DNA from: DMER64 sp964554535
GTDB lineage: Bacteria > Bacteroidota > Bacteroidia > Bacteroidales > UBA932
Direction: 5' to 3'
DNA length: 62,574 bases
Assembly (NCBI GenBank): GCA_964554535.1
Contig: CAZKPB010000015.1
Span: 1 to 62,574, forward strand
Of the stretch, positions 1 through 8,002 are shown piece after piece (position 1 is the first letter of the stretch; each line of letters starts with the position of its first letter). Both the position numbers and the translations under genes were made by a program. The notes under the pieces were generated by a model, which did not search any database, had not been told where the DNA came from, and worked only from the letters and a program-made list of their open reading frames with translations.

Positions 1-224
1 GTTTATGGTAATTCCGACTATCTACGTTTATCGCTAAAAACGTACACTGTGGGCCCTAGAAGTGGCCGACTATCTACGAAAATCGCGATTAACGTAAACA
101 GTCATCGTCAATAGTCCAAATTTCCAGGAAAATGTCTTGGGTTGATACCCTGCCGTCCCTGACGGGAAATAAGTGGCCGGCTCTCCTGGGGAGCCGGTGT
201 CACTTATTCCCGCCGCCAGACGGC
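1..224. repeat. Composite palindromic repeat, copy 1
   Basis: Two adjoining parts. Positions 16-103 (88 bp) hold two small hairpins, each opening with gactatctacg; the second closes with cgtaaacagtc. Positions about 151-224 form a long GC-rich imperfect hairpin whose arms carry aaataagtggc and its complement. The whole block closely matches 16519-16738, including the spacer between the two parts. Positions 225-300 hold short repeats of agacggc and no gene. It lies downstream of the leftward GH27 gene, so the hairpin could also act in 3' end formation. Confidence 0.8.
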
Positions 225-300
225 TTTACGCGCCAGACGGCTCTACCCGTGAGACGGCAGGACCCGGCAAAATGTCGGTATCCACCAAATGATTCGCCGC

Positions 301-1518
301 TCAGGGTTTGGCGGGTGTAAGCACCACGCAGAACACGTCGTGCCCGCCCAGGTTGACTTTGCTGACCTTATCCGTGGTGCCCAGGTCCTTTTTGGCCCAT
401 ACATCCCGCAGGGTGTAGGAATCCTGTTGTAGGTCAATGGTTTTGCCGCTCAGGTCATCCGTAATCTTGAAGGACGCCCAGTTCACTGCCAGCGGGACCT
501 CGGCCTCACCCCGGTTGAGGAAGCAGAAGGCCCATTTGCCGTCGGTCAGGGGTTTAACCCAGGTGTGCACCTCTCCGTTCATGGCGTATTTGAGGGCTTG
601 TATGCCCAGGGGGTCCTGGTCAATGGCAATGACTTCGGGGTTCATAAGAATCTCCCGGGTTTCCTTGCTCATGGAGCGCAGGTCGTTGCCGGCCATCAGG
701 GGGGCGGCCAGCATACACCACATGGTAAAATGGGCGCGGTCTTCACTGACGCTCATACCATTGCCCACTTCCAACATATCCGGGTCGTTCCAGCTGTTGG
801 GACCGGCATAGGTGCGCAGGGTGTCCTGCAAGTCCAGAATGGCCAGCACACCTAATGATTTCCAGGTGCCGTGGTCCATCATACCGGCAAACTGGGCGCT
901 GATGTCGCCCGTGGTGCGCCACAACTGTCCCATCTTGGCACCCCACAGCCAGGGCTTGTTGCTGCCCCATTCGCACAGGCTCAGCACTATGGGCCGGCCG
1001 GCGGCATACAGGGCGTCGCGCATGGTCATGTAGGCCCCCTCGGCCTTGAGACCTTGTGTGTAGCACCAGTCGTATTTAAGGTAGTCCACGTCCCATGAAG
1101 CATAGGTCAGTGCATCCTGGTATTCGTGTCCGCGTCCGGCAGGGCGTCCCGCACAGGTTTTGAATCCGGCCGAGGAGTAAATGCCGAATTTGAGGCCGCG
1201 GGCGTGGATGTAGTCGGCCAGGGCTTTCATCCCGGAAGTGAAGAGATCCGGATTCTCGTGAATGAATCCCAGGCTGTCGCGTTCTCCGTGCCAGCAGTCG
1301 TCAATGACCAGGTATTTGTAGCCGGCGTCGCGCATGCCGCTTTCCACCAGCATATCGGCCGTCTCGCGCAGCATCTTTTCATTGACGTCGCATCCGAATT
1401 TGTTCCACGAATTCCATCCCATGGGAGGGGTGGGCGCCACATTTTCAAAGCGTTGGGCACGCGTTGCGGTGGGAGCCAACAGGCAGGCAACCGCCAGAAT
1501 CATCACCGTTTTTTTCAT
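301..1518 (-). CDS. GH27 alpha-galactosidase, secreted
   Basis: 405 aa. Likely removes terminal alpha-1,6-galactose from galactomannan or galacto-oligosaccharides. Residues 1-21 are a signal peptide ending near TRA-Q, so the enzyme is periplasmic or exported. The GH27 barrel starts at PPMGWNSWNKFGC (31-43). By family alignment the nucleophile is Asp150 (YLKYDWC) and the acid/base is Asp205 (RTTGDIS); WNDPDML follows downstream. Full length for a bacterial GH27 with its C-terminal beta-sandwich. Only 3 bp separate it from the upstream GH5 gene, so the two are probably co-transcribed leftward. A long hairpin lies 3' of it. The family call is strong; the natural substrate is inferred from the GH5 and GH3 neighbours. 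Confidence 0.93.
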   Translation of the reverse strand: MKKTVMILAVACLLAPTATRAQRFENVAPTPPMGWNSWNKFGCDVNEKMLRETADMLVESGMRDAGYKYLVIDDCWHGERDSLGFIHENPDLFTSGMKALADYIHARGLKFGIYSSAGFKTCAGRPAGRGHEYQDALTYASWDVDYLKYDWCYTQGLKAEGAYMTMRDALYAAGRPIVLSLCEWGSNKPWLWGAKMGQLWRTTGDISAQFAGMMDHGTWKSLGVLAILDLQDTLRTYAGPNSWNDPDMLEVGNGMSVSEDRAHFTMWCMLAAPLMAGNDLRSMSKETREILMNPEVIAIDQDPLGIQALKYAMNGEVHTWVKPLTDGKWAFCFLNRGEAEVPLAVNWASFKITDDLSGKTIDLQQDSYTLRDVWAKKDLGTTDKVSKVNLGGHDVFCVVLTPAKP

Positions 1519-1521
1519 AGT

Positions 1522-2808
1522 CTAATAGGTCAATATTGAAGTGGTTTTTTGAATAAGGTTCATGGTGTTGTCGCCGGCAAAGACCGAATTGAGACCCTGC
1601 TCTTCCTGTTTGGGGTCTCCGGTCAGGTCGTCCCCTCGGAGCCAGAACACGTGCGCGGGATTGGCAAAGCCACCCCACGCCCAGATATTGCAGCCCGCCA
1701 GTACCCCCTTTTCTTTGGCCGAGGCGCACAGACGGTCAAAAATGTTTTGGTAGTAGGTGTTGCGGGCGGTGACCGGGTCGTCGGGGGTGAACAGGTGGTT
1801 GTCGCGCGGGTACCCGAACTCGGACAGTACTATGGGTTTGTGTGCCTGGATGGCCAGGGCTATGTGCGTGTCTATGTACTCGTTTGTGAGTGCAATGGCC
1901 TGTTCTACAGACCCGGGCACGTCTTCCGGATTAATCCATTCCCAGTTTTTGGGCCAGATGTGGAAGGTGAAATAGTCAACCTGGGGATAGCGGTGGATGT
2001 TCCGGTACAGGGTGGTGTCGTTGCCCGTGCCCACCAGCCCTTCCGATCCTATGGAAACCAGATGGTTGGGGTCCAGCGATTTGATATGTTTTGCCGTAGA
2101 GGTGGTGAAGTGCTCAAAGAGGGTGTTGTTGGCTCCCATGGGACGCGGTTCGTTGCCTATCTGCCAGGCCATAATGGCGGGGTCTTCCGTGTACTTGACC
2201 CCGGTAAGGCTGTTGGTCCGGGTAATGATATGGGTAATATGGTCCATAAATAGTTCCGCGCAGGGGGCGCAACTCATATACTGGCTTACGTAGGCGGCAA
2301 AGGCGTCGTAGCCGTCTACGGCGGGTACCGGAGCGTTGCCGTAACCGGCCCATTCCAGGTATTGTGAGTAGCCGCCCGTCCATTCCCAGGTATTGTTGAA
2401 GTAGAGGACGGCCACCATGTTGCGTTTGCCTAATTCCTGCAGCAGGTAATCCAGTCCGGCAAGCAGGGTGTCGTTGTATACGCCGGGGGCCGTTTGCAGG
2501 CTGGGTTCCACTTTGGACACATGGGTGGGACCGTCGGCGCCCACCATCACGCGCAGGTTGTTGACGCCCGCCTCTTTGAGATAATCCAGCTCTTTGAGCA
2601 GCCGCGTGCGGTTGCCGTTTTCGCCTTCCGAGGCCAGGATGCCGGCGTACCAGAAATTCATGCCCACATAGTAATAAGGTTTACCGTCACGGACAAAACG
2701 GCCGTCTTCCACCTTGACAAAATGAGACGTGTCCACGGGGTGGTTCCGGCAGCTGTAACCCAGTAATAATACGGCAAGACAGATAAAAAGCGGTTTAATT
2801 TGACTCAT
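1522..2808 (-). CDS. GH5 endo-beta-mannanase-like lipoprotein
   Basis: 428 aa. Retaining glycoside hydrolase of family 5, most like subfamily 7 (endo-1,4-beta-mannanase). The N-terminus is a lipoprotein signal with lipobox Cys at residue 20 (LLLGYSC), so it is probably membrane anchored. Acid/base Glu220 lies in WQIGNEP and the nucleophile Glu330 in VLSEFGY; NFWYAG near 51-56 is typical of the mannanase branch. It is the first gene of a leftward pair with the GH27 enzyme and is divergent from GH3, 41 bp away. I see no clear minus-strand promoter in that gap. Mannan specificity is inferred from sequence flavour and from the debranching neighbour; cellulase-like activity is the alternative. Confidence 0.88.
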   Translation of the reverse strand: MSQIKPLFICLAVLLLGYSCRNHPVDTSHFVKVEDGRFVRDGKPYYYVGMNFWYAGILASEGENGNRTRLLKELDYLKEAGVNNLRVMVGADGPTHVSKVEPSLQTAPGVYNDTLLAGLDYLLQELGKRNMVAVLYFNNTWEWTGGYSQYLEWAGYGNAPVPAVDGYDAFAAYVSQYMSCAPCAELFMDHITHIITRTNSLTGVKYTEDPAIMAWQIGNEPRPMGANNTLFEHFTTSTAKHIKSLDPNHLVSIGSEGLVGTGNDTTLYRNIHRYPQVDYFTFHIWPKNWEWINPEDVPGSVEQAIALTNEYIDTHIALAIQAHKPIVLSEFGYPRDNHLFTPDDPVTARNTYYQNIFDRLCASAKEKGVLAGCNIWAWGGFANPAHVFWLRGDDLTGDPKQEEQGLNSVFAGDNTMNLIQKTTSILTY

Positions 2809-2830
2809 AGCGTAAATTTACATATTTTTG
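2799..2830 (+). promoter_or_regulatory. Bacteroidota promoter for the GH3 gene
   Basis: TTTG at 2799-2802 and TATTTTTG at 2823-2830 with a 20-bp spacer match the -33/-7 consensus. The -7 box ends 19 bp before the ATG at 2850. The -33 box lies inside the 5' end of the divergent GH5 gene. Confidence 0.65.
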
Positions 2831-2849
2831 GGCTATAAACTATCTACAA

Positions 2850-5135
2850 ATGAAAACTCCCACCTTATTTCTGATGGCGGTGCTATGCCTGACGGCTTCG
2901 TGTGCCGGCCCTTCTCAAGACAAAATGATTTATCTGGACGCCTCGGCAACCGTGGAGGACCGTGTGGAAGACCTGATGCGGCGGATGACGCTGGAAGAAA
3001 AGATTGGCCAGATGAACCAATGCGTGGGATTGAACCATATTGACGAGTCCCAGGCCGGATTGACCGAAGAAGAACTGAAGCGCAATACGGCGGCGGCGTT
3101 TTATCCCGGTTATACCAAAGAAGACATTGCCCAATTGGCACGTGACGGGAAGATAGGCTCTTTTCTGCACGTGGTGACGGTGGGTGAGGCCAACGACCTG
3201 CAACAACTGGCCATGGAGTCGCGATTGCGTATTCCGCTGCTGATGGGGATAGATGCGGTCCACGGAGTGGGACTGGTGAGCGGGGCCACCGTGTACCCTA
3301 CTTCCATCACCATGGCTTCTACATTTGATCCGGAGTGGGTGTACGTTTCTTCGCGGCAGACCGCCCAGGAAATGCGTGCCATTGGGATGCACTGGACGTT
3401 TGCCCCCAATGTGGAAGTAGCCCGCGACCCGCGCTGGGGGCGGGTGGGAGAAACCTTTGGGGAGGATCCGCTTGTGGTTTCCCGTATGGGAGCGGCCGCG
3501 GTGCGCGGTTTTCAGGGAGATGAAGGTCTGGAAAAGGATTTGGTGCTCTCCTGCGTCAAACATTTTGTGGGCGGTTCACAACCACTTAACGGCACCAACG
3601 GGGCACCGGCAGACCTGTCGGAGCGCACCCTGCGTGAAGTGTTCTTTCCGCCCTTTGAAGCCTGCGTCAAGGCCGGGGCGCTCAGCTTTATGATGGCGCA
3701 CAACGAACTGAACGGGGTTCCCTGTCACATCAATGCCTGGCTGATGCAGGAAGTGTTGCGCAAAGAAATGCAGTTCAAGGGTTTTATTGTCAGCGACTGG
3801 ATGGATATGGAACACGCGTACGACGTGCATCGCGTGGCCACCTCCAACAAGGATGCGTTTGGTCTGGCGGTCAATGCCGGTATGGATATGCATATGCACG
3901 GTCCCGAGTTTGTGCCGGCCATGATGGAACTGGTGGCCGAAGGCGTGGTGAGCGAAGAAACGGTGGACGCCTCGTGCCGCCGTATCCTGGACATCAAGTT
4001 CAGACTGGGTTTGTTTGAAAATCCGTTCTTTGAGGTGGAAAAGGCTGCCGATGTGCTGGCCTCGGCCTCCCATGTGAATACCGCCCTGGAGGCGGCCCGT
4101 CGCGGCGTGGTGCTACTGGAAAACAACGGGATTCTGCCTCTGACCGACGGCGGAAAGTACAAAAAAGTATTTGTGACCGGTCCCAATGCCGATGCGCAGG
4201 GTGTGATGGGGGACTGGACGTTCCCGCAGCCCGACGACCAGGTGGTGACCTTTCTGGAAGGCTTGCGCGGTGTGGCTCCCCAAACGCAATTCACCTTTCT
4301 GGACCAGGGCGAATCCATTTGGAAAATGGACCCCGCCAGGGTGGCGCGTGCCGGTGAACTGGCCCGCGGGGCGGACCTTAACATCCTATTTGTGGGCGAG
4401 TATGTGAATCGCAAGGACTGGAATAACAAAACCTCCGGAGAGGACGTGGAACGTGGCAATATGAACCTTCCGGGTTTGCAGGAAGACCTGGTGCGCCGGG
4501 TACTGGACAGCGGCAAGCCCTGCATTGTGGTGCTGAACAACGGCCATCCGCTGGCCGTGGAATGGATAGCCCAAAAGGCCGATGCCCTGGTCGAAGCCTG
4601 GGAACCGGGTATGAAGGGCGGGCAGGCCGTGGCCGAGATTCTGTATGGAAAAGTGAATCCGTCGGGCAAACTACCCGTGACCTTTCCCCGTTCTGCGGGC
4701 AACATTCTGGCCGTATACAATCATACGCCGTCGCTGTACTTCCATCCCATTGTGGGGGAGAATCCCATGCCCTTGTATGAGTTCGGTTACGGGCTGTCGT
4801 ACACGTCGTTCCGCTACGACCAACTCAAGGTGGGGACTCCGGATGCGCAGGGCGTGATTCCGGTATCGGTAGAAGTGACCAACACCGGCTCCCGGGCGGG
4901 AGAAGAGGCGGTCCTGCTCTTTGTGACGGACAATTATGCGTCTATGACCCGGCCGGTTAAGGAATTAAAGGACTTCAAGCGGGTGGCGCTCGAGGCCGGA
5001 CAGACGGCAACGGTAAACCTGTTTGTATCAAAGGACGCGTTACGGTTTGTGGGACAAGACGGGCAGTGGCGGTTTGAGCCGGGGGAATTTACCTTTGCGG
5101 CGGGTGACCGACAAACCACTGTAATCATCCCGTAA
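2850..5135 (+). CDS. GH3 beta-glucosidase-type lipoprotein
   Basis: 761 aa. Retaining GH3 enzyme that probably finishes degradation of beta-linked manno/gluco-oligosaccharides in the periplasm. Lipoprotein signal with lipobox Cys at 18 (LCLTASC). N-terminal barrel contains MGIDAVHG (132-139), KHF (238-240) and the nucleophile Asp316 in GFIVSDWMDM. The second alpha/beta domain (ENNGILPLT, SGKPCIVVLNNGHPL) and the C-terminal FnIII-like domain (near 670-760) follow in BglX order and length. Its own promoter faces away from the GH5/GH27 pair, so the three genes form a divergent locus. Beta-mannosidase or beta-xylosidase activity cannot be excluded from motifs alone. Confidence 0.93.
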   Translation: MKTPTLFLMAVLCLTASCAGPSQDKMIYLDASATVEDRVEDLMRRMTLEEKIGQMNQCVGLNHIDESQAGLTEEELKRNTAAAFYPGYTKEDIAQLARDGKIGSFLHVVTVGEANDLQQLAMESRLRIPLLMGIDAVHGVGLVSGATVYPTSITMASTFDPEWVYVSSRQTAQEMRAIGMHWTFAPNVEVARDPRWGRVGETFGEDPLVVSRMGAAAVRGFQGDEGLEKDLVLSCVKHFVGGSQPLNGTNGAPADLSERTLREVFFPPFEACVKAGALSFMMAHNELNGVPCHINAWLMQEVLRKEMQFKGFIVSDWMDMEHAYDVHRVATSNKDAFGLAVNAGMDMHMHGPEFVPAMMELVAEGVVSEETVDASCRRILDIKFRLGLFENPFFEVEKAADVLASASHVNTALEAARRGVVLLENNGILPLTDGGKYKKVFVTGPNADAQGVMGDWTFPQPDDQVVTFLEGLRGVAPQTQFTFLDQGESIWKMDPARVARAGELARGADLNILFVGEYVNRKDWNNKTSGEDVERGNMNLPGLQEDLVRRVLDSGKPCIVVLNNGHPLAVEWIAQKADALVEAWEPGMKGGQAVAEILYGKVNPSGKLPVTFPRSAGNILAVYNHTPSLYFHPIVGENPMPLYEFGYGLSYTSFRYDQLKVGTPDAQGVIPVSVEVTNTGSRAGEEAVLLFVTDNYASMTRPVKELKDFKRVALEAGQTATVNLFVSKDALRFVGQDGQWRFEPGEFTFAAGDRQTTVIIP

Positions 5136-5142
5136 TTTTCCG

Positions 5143-5150
5143 TATATTTG
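5143..5150 (+). promoter_or_regulatory. -7 box TATATTTG, near-leaderless
   Basis: Perfect TAnnTTTG box only 5 bp before the ATG at 5156 (8 bp before the ATG at 5159). Transcription would begin at or next to the start codon. No good -33 TTTG is seen 19-20 bp upstream. Confidence 0.45.
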
Positions 5151-5155
5151 TGTTT

Positions 5156-6076
5156 ATGATGACAAAAATATTGGTCACCGGTTCCGGCGGCTGTTTAGGT
5201 ACTGCGCTCAAAGATTTTTCCCTACGGGAGCGTCCTTCCTATACGGAATGGATATTCCTGTCCCACAGTCAGCTGGACATTACCCAAAAGGAACAGGTGA
5301 CGGCCTGTCTGCTGGCACAGCGTCCCGCCTTTTTGGTCAACACGGCGGCTTTTACCAATGTGAATCTGGCCGAGGAACAACCGCAGCAGGCATACACCCT
5401 TAACGGTGCCGCTCCGCAGTATCTGGCGGAAGCCTGCGCAAAAACCGGCACGGTACTGATACACCTCTCCACCGACTACGTTTTTGACGGGCAAGATTCC
5501 GGACAGGCCGACCACTTGCGCCGCACCCCCTACGAACCCGTAGATGCGGTCAATCCCCAGGGTGTGTACGGCAAGTCCAAAATGACGGGCGAACACGCCG
5601 TGCTGGCCTATGCGCGTGGCGTGGTGGTGCGCACCAGCTGGCTCTACTCGGAGTCTCCCGCCTCGCGCAATTTTCTGGCTTCCATTCCCAAATTGCTGGC
5701 TACCAAAGAGACACCGCTGTGTGTGGAAGCTCTGCAGCGCAATGCCCCCACTTACGCCCCCCATCTGGCACGGGCGTTGTCACGGATGATGGAGGTCGGG
5801 GTGCAAAGCGGATTGTATCACGGTTGTGGAACCGGAGGCTGCAGCCGTCTGGAGTTTGCCCAAAAAGTGCGTGATGCCATATGCCGAGGCAAATGCCCCG
5901 CGTGGAAGAGCAAACGAGAACCGGTGGAGGTTCTGCCGCTGCGGGAACCTGTAGCCGGAGCTCCGCGTCCCCTTTACAGCGTAATGAGTAATCAATCTCT
6001 TGTGTCATTGATTAATGAGCCCATTCCCACGTGGGAAGAAGCTATGGAAATATTTTTATGGAACGTACAGTTATAG
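5156..6076 (+). CDS. RmlD-like dTDP-4-dehydrorhamnose reductase / SDR
   Basis: 306 aa from the ATG at 5156; a second ATG follows at 5159. Extended SDR of the RmlD family, which reduces dTDP-4-keto-rhamnose to dTDP-rhamnose with NAD(P)H. The Rossmann motif GSGGCLG lies near residue 11, STDYVFDG is the serine-containing strand, and YGKSKMTGE gives the catalytic Tyr-x3-Lys. Normal length. No rmlA, rmlB or rmlC is next to it, and it overlaps the phosphohexomutase gene by 19 bp. It may therefore act on another nucleotide sugar, or the remaining rhamnose genes may lie elsewhere. The family is clear, the exact substrate is not. Confidence 0.82.
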   Translation: MMTKILVTGSGGCLGTALKDFSLRERPSYTEWIFLSHSQLDITQKEQVTACLLAQRPAFLVNTAAFTNVNLAEEQPQQAYTLNGAAPQYLAEACAKTGTVLIHLSTDYVFDGQDSGQADHLRRTPYEPVDAVNPQGVYGKSKMTGEHAVLAYARGVVVRTSWLYSESPASRNFLASIPKLLATKETPLCVEALQRNAPTYAPHLARALSRMMEVGVQSGLYHGCGTGGCSRLEFAQKVRDAICRGKCPAWKSKREPVEVLPLREPVAGAPRPLYSVMSNQSLVSLINEPIPTWEEAMEIFLWNVQL

Positions 6077-7779
6077 AAAGAGCCCGGCAGTGGCTGGCTC
6101 CCCAGTTTGATGAAGCCACCCGCCGTGAGGTACAGCAAATGATAGACACCGACCCGGTGGCCCTGGAAGACAGTTTTTACAAAAATCTGGAATTCGGCAC
6201 CGGAGGATTGCGGGGCCTTATGGGCGCGGGAACCAACCGGATAAACCGCTATACGGTGGCTATGGCCACTCAGGGTCTGGCCCACTACGTGAAGCGGGCA
6301 CAGAGCGGGCCTTACCGGGCGGCCATTTCCTACGACTGTCGGCATTCCTCGGCCGACTTTGCGCACATTACCGCGCAAGTGTTGGCGGCCAATGATTTTG
6401 ACGTATATCTGTTTGACGCCTTGCGTCCCACGCCCGAACTCAGTTTTGCCGTGCGCCAGTTGCATTGCCATGTGGGGGTGATGATTACGGCCAGCCACAA
6501 TCCCAAGGAATACAACGGTTACAAGGTCTACTGGAATGACGGGGCCCAGGTGATTGCCCCGCACGATCAAAACATTATTCTGGAGGTACAGAAGATAACC
6601 GACCCCTCGCAGGCGCGGATGGAAGGTGGCAAAGGCAAAATCACTATGATGGGCAAGGAAATGGATGATCAATACCTTACCTCCATACTGAGTCTGCTAC
6701 GCCTGAGTCCCGAGGCCATTGAATCTCATAAAGACCTGAAAATGGTGTACACACCGCTTCACGGAACCGGGGTACGTCTGGTGCCCGAAGCCTTGCGTCG
6801 TATGGGCTTTACCCATATCCTCCACGTGAGTGAACAGGATGTGAATGACGGAGCTTTTCCCACCGTGCCTTCCCCCAATCCGGAAGAACCCGCTGCGCTT
6901 GAGATGGCCGTGCGTAAGGCTCGGGAAACGGGAGCCGACCTAGTGATGGCAACCGATCCCGATGCCGACCGTGTGGGCATTGCCGTGCGCAACCTGCAGG
7001 GAGAAATGGAATTGCTCAACGGAAACCAGACGGCGTCCTTGCTGACCTACTATCTGTTGTCGCGGTGGAAAGAACTGGGGCGTCTGAAAGGCAACGAATT
7101 TGTGGTCAAAACCATTGTGACTACGGACCTGTTGCGCTTACTGGCGGATCACTTCGGGGTGGAATGCTACAACGTGCTTACCGGCTTCAAATTCATTGCC
7201 CAGGTGGTGCGTGAGCAGGAAGGTAGGAAAGTGTTCATTAGCGGCGGTGAGGAAAGTTACGGCTACAACGTGGGATCGTTTGTACGTGACAAGGACGCCG
7301 TAGTGGCCTGCGCCCTAGTGGCCGAGGTGGCCTGCTGGGCCGCCGCACAGGGGAAATCACTCTATCAGTTGCTGGTGGACATCTACACCCAGTTCGGCTT
7401 TTTCAAGGAAAGCCTCATGTCCAAGGCCATGAAAGGCAAAGACGGTATGGAACAGATGAAGGCCCTTATGGAGGGCTACCGTCAGCGTCCGCCCCAGACC
7501 CTTGGCGGGTCGCCGGTGGTACTGGTGCACGATTATCAAAATAGTGAGACCGTGGATCTGGTGAGCGATCTGCGGTATGTCATAAACCTTCCCAAATCGG
7601 ACGTGCTGCAATTTGTATGTGCCGACAACACGTTGGTTACCATACGTCCTTCCGGGACGGAACCCAAAATCAAGTTTTATTTTGGGGTGCGCTGTCCGCT
7701 GAAAGAGGCCGCCGATTTTGAGGCGGTGAATGTGTTGGCTGAAAATAAACTGGCTACTCTTAAAGAATTATTTAATTGA
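6058..7779 (+). CDS. Phosphoglucomutase/phosphomannomutase (alpha-D-phosphohexomutase)
   Basis: 573 aa from the ATG at 6058, which lies inside the 3' end of the RmlD-like gene. Interconverts hexose-1- and hexose-6-phosphates, feeding nucleotide-sugar synthesis. All four signature loops are present: active-site Ser146 in TASHNPKEYNGY, Mg-binding DPDADR (Asp300, 302, 304), sugar-binding GGEESYG near 395 and phosphate-binding RPSGTEPK near 530. Length and the N-terminal FGTGGLRG match the long PgcA/PGM2-like branch rather than short PMMs. Its overlap with the reductase suggests a sugar-nucleotide operon. The gap to typA holds GC-rich inverted repeats. Confidence 0.93.
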   Translation: MERTVIERARQWLAPQFDEATRREVQQMIDTDPVALEDSFYKNLEFGTGGLRGLMGAGTNRINRYTVAMATQGLAHYVKRAQSGPYRAAISYDCRHSSADFAHITAQVLAANDFDVYLFDALRPTPELSFAVRQLHCHVGVMITASHNPKEYNGYKVYWNDGAQVIAPHDQNIILEVQKITDPSQARMEGGKGKITMMGKEMDDQYLTSILSLLRLSPEAIESHKDLKMVYTPLHGTGVRLVPEALRRMGFTHILHVSEQDVNDGAFPTVPSPNPEEPAALEMAVRKARETGADLVMATDPDADRVGIAVRNLQGEMELLNGNQTASLLTYYLLSRWKELGRLKGNEFVVKTIVTTDLLRLLADHFGVECYNVLTGFKFIAQVVREQEGRKVFISGGEESYGYNVGSFVRDKDAVVACALVAEVACWAAAQGKSLYQLLVDIYTQFGFFKESLMSKAMKGKDGMEQMKALMEGYRQRPPQTLGGSPVVLVHDYQNSETVDLVSDLRYVINLPKSDVLQFVCADNTLVTIRPSGTEPKIKFYFGVRCPLKEAADFEAVNVLAENKLATLKELFN

Positions 7780-7927
7780 TCCAATGGATTAGTCACCTTT
7801 TTTGCCGAGCCGGCATTTCCGGACCGTTCGCGGACCAAAACCGGTCCTTGCACCCGGTGCAGCCGGAACACCAAACGCCTCGGCAACGGCTTGCATAATT
7901 GGCACTCAGATAAGTCCGCACCTTTAG

Positions 7928-7959
7928 TTTGTCATTACAAAAAGATATAACTACATTTG
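7928..7959 (+). promoter_or_regulatory. Promoter of typA
   Basis: TTTG at 7928-7931, a 20-bp spacer, then TACATTTG at 7952-7959 is a full Bacteroidota promoter; the 5' UTR is about 35-40 nt. The 150 bp upstream (7780-7927) hold small inverted repeats, such as ttgccgag at 7801 with ctcggcaa at 7879, which may end the preceding transcript. Confidence 0.75.
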
Positions 7960-8002
7960 CCGGCTTAAAATATAGCCATTTAGGCTATAATATATTTATA
8001 TT

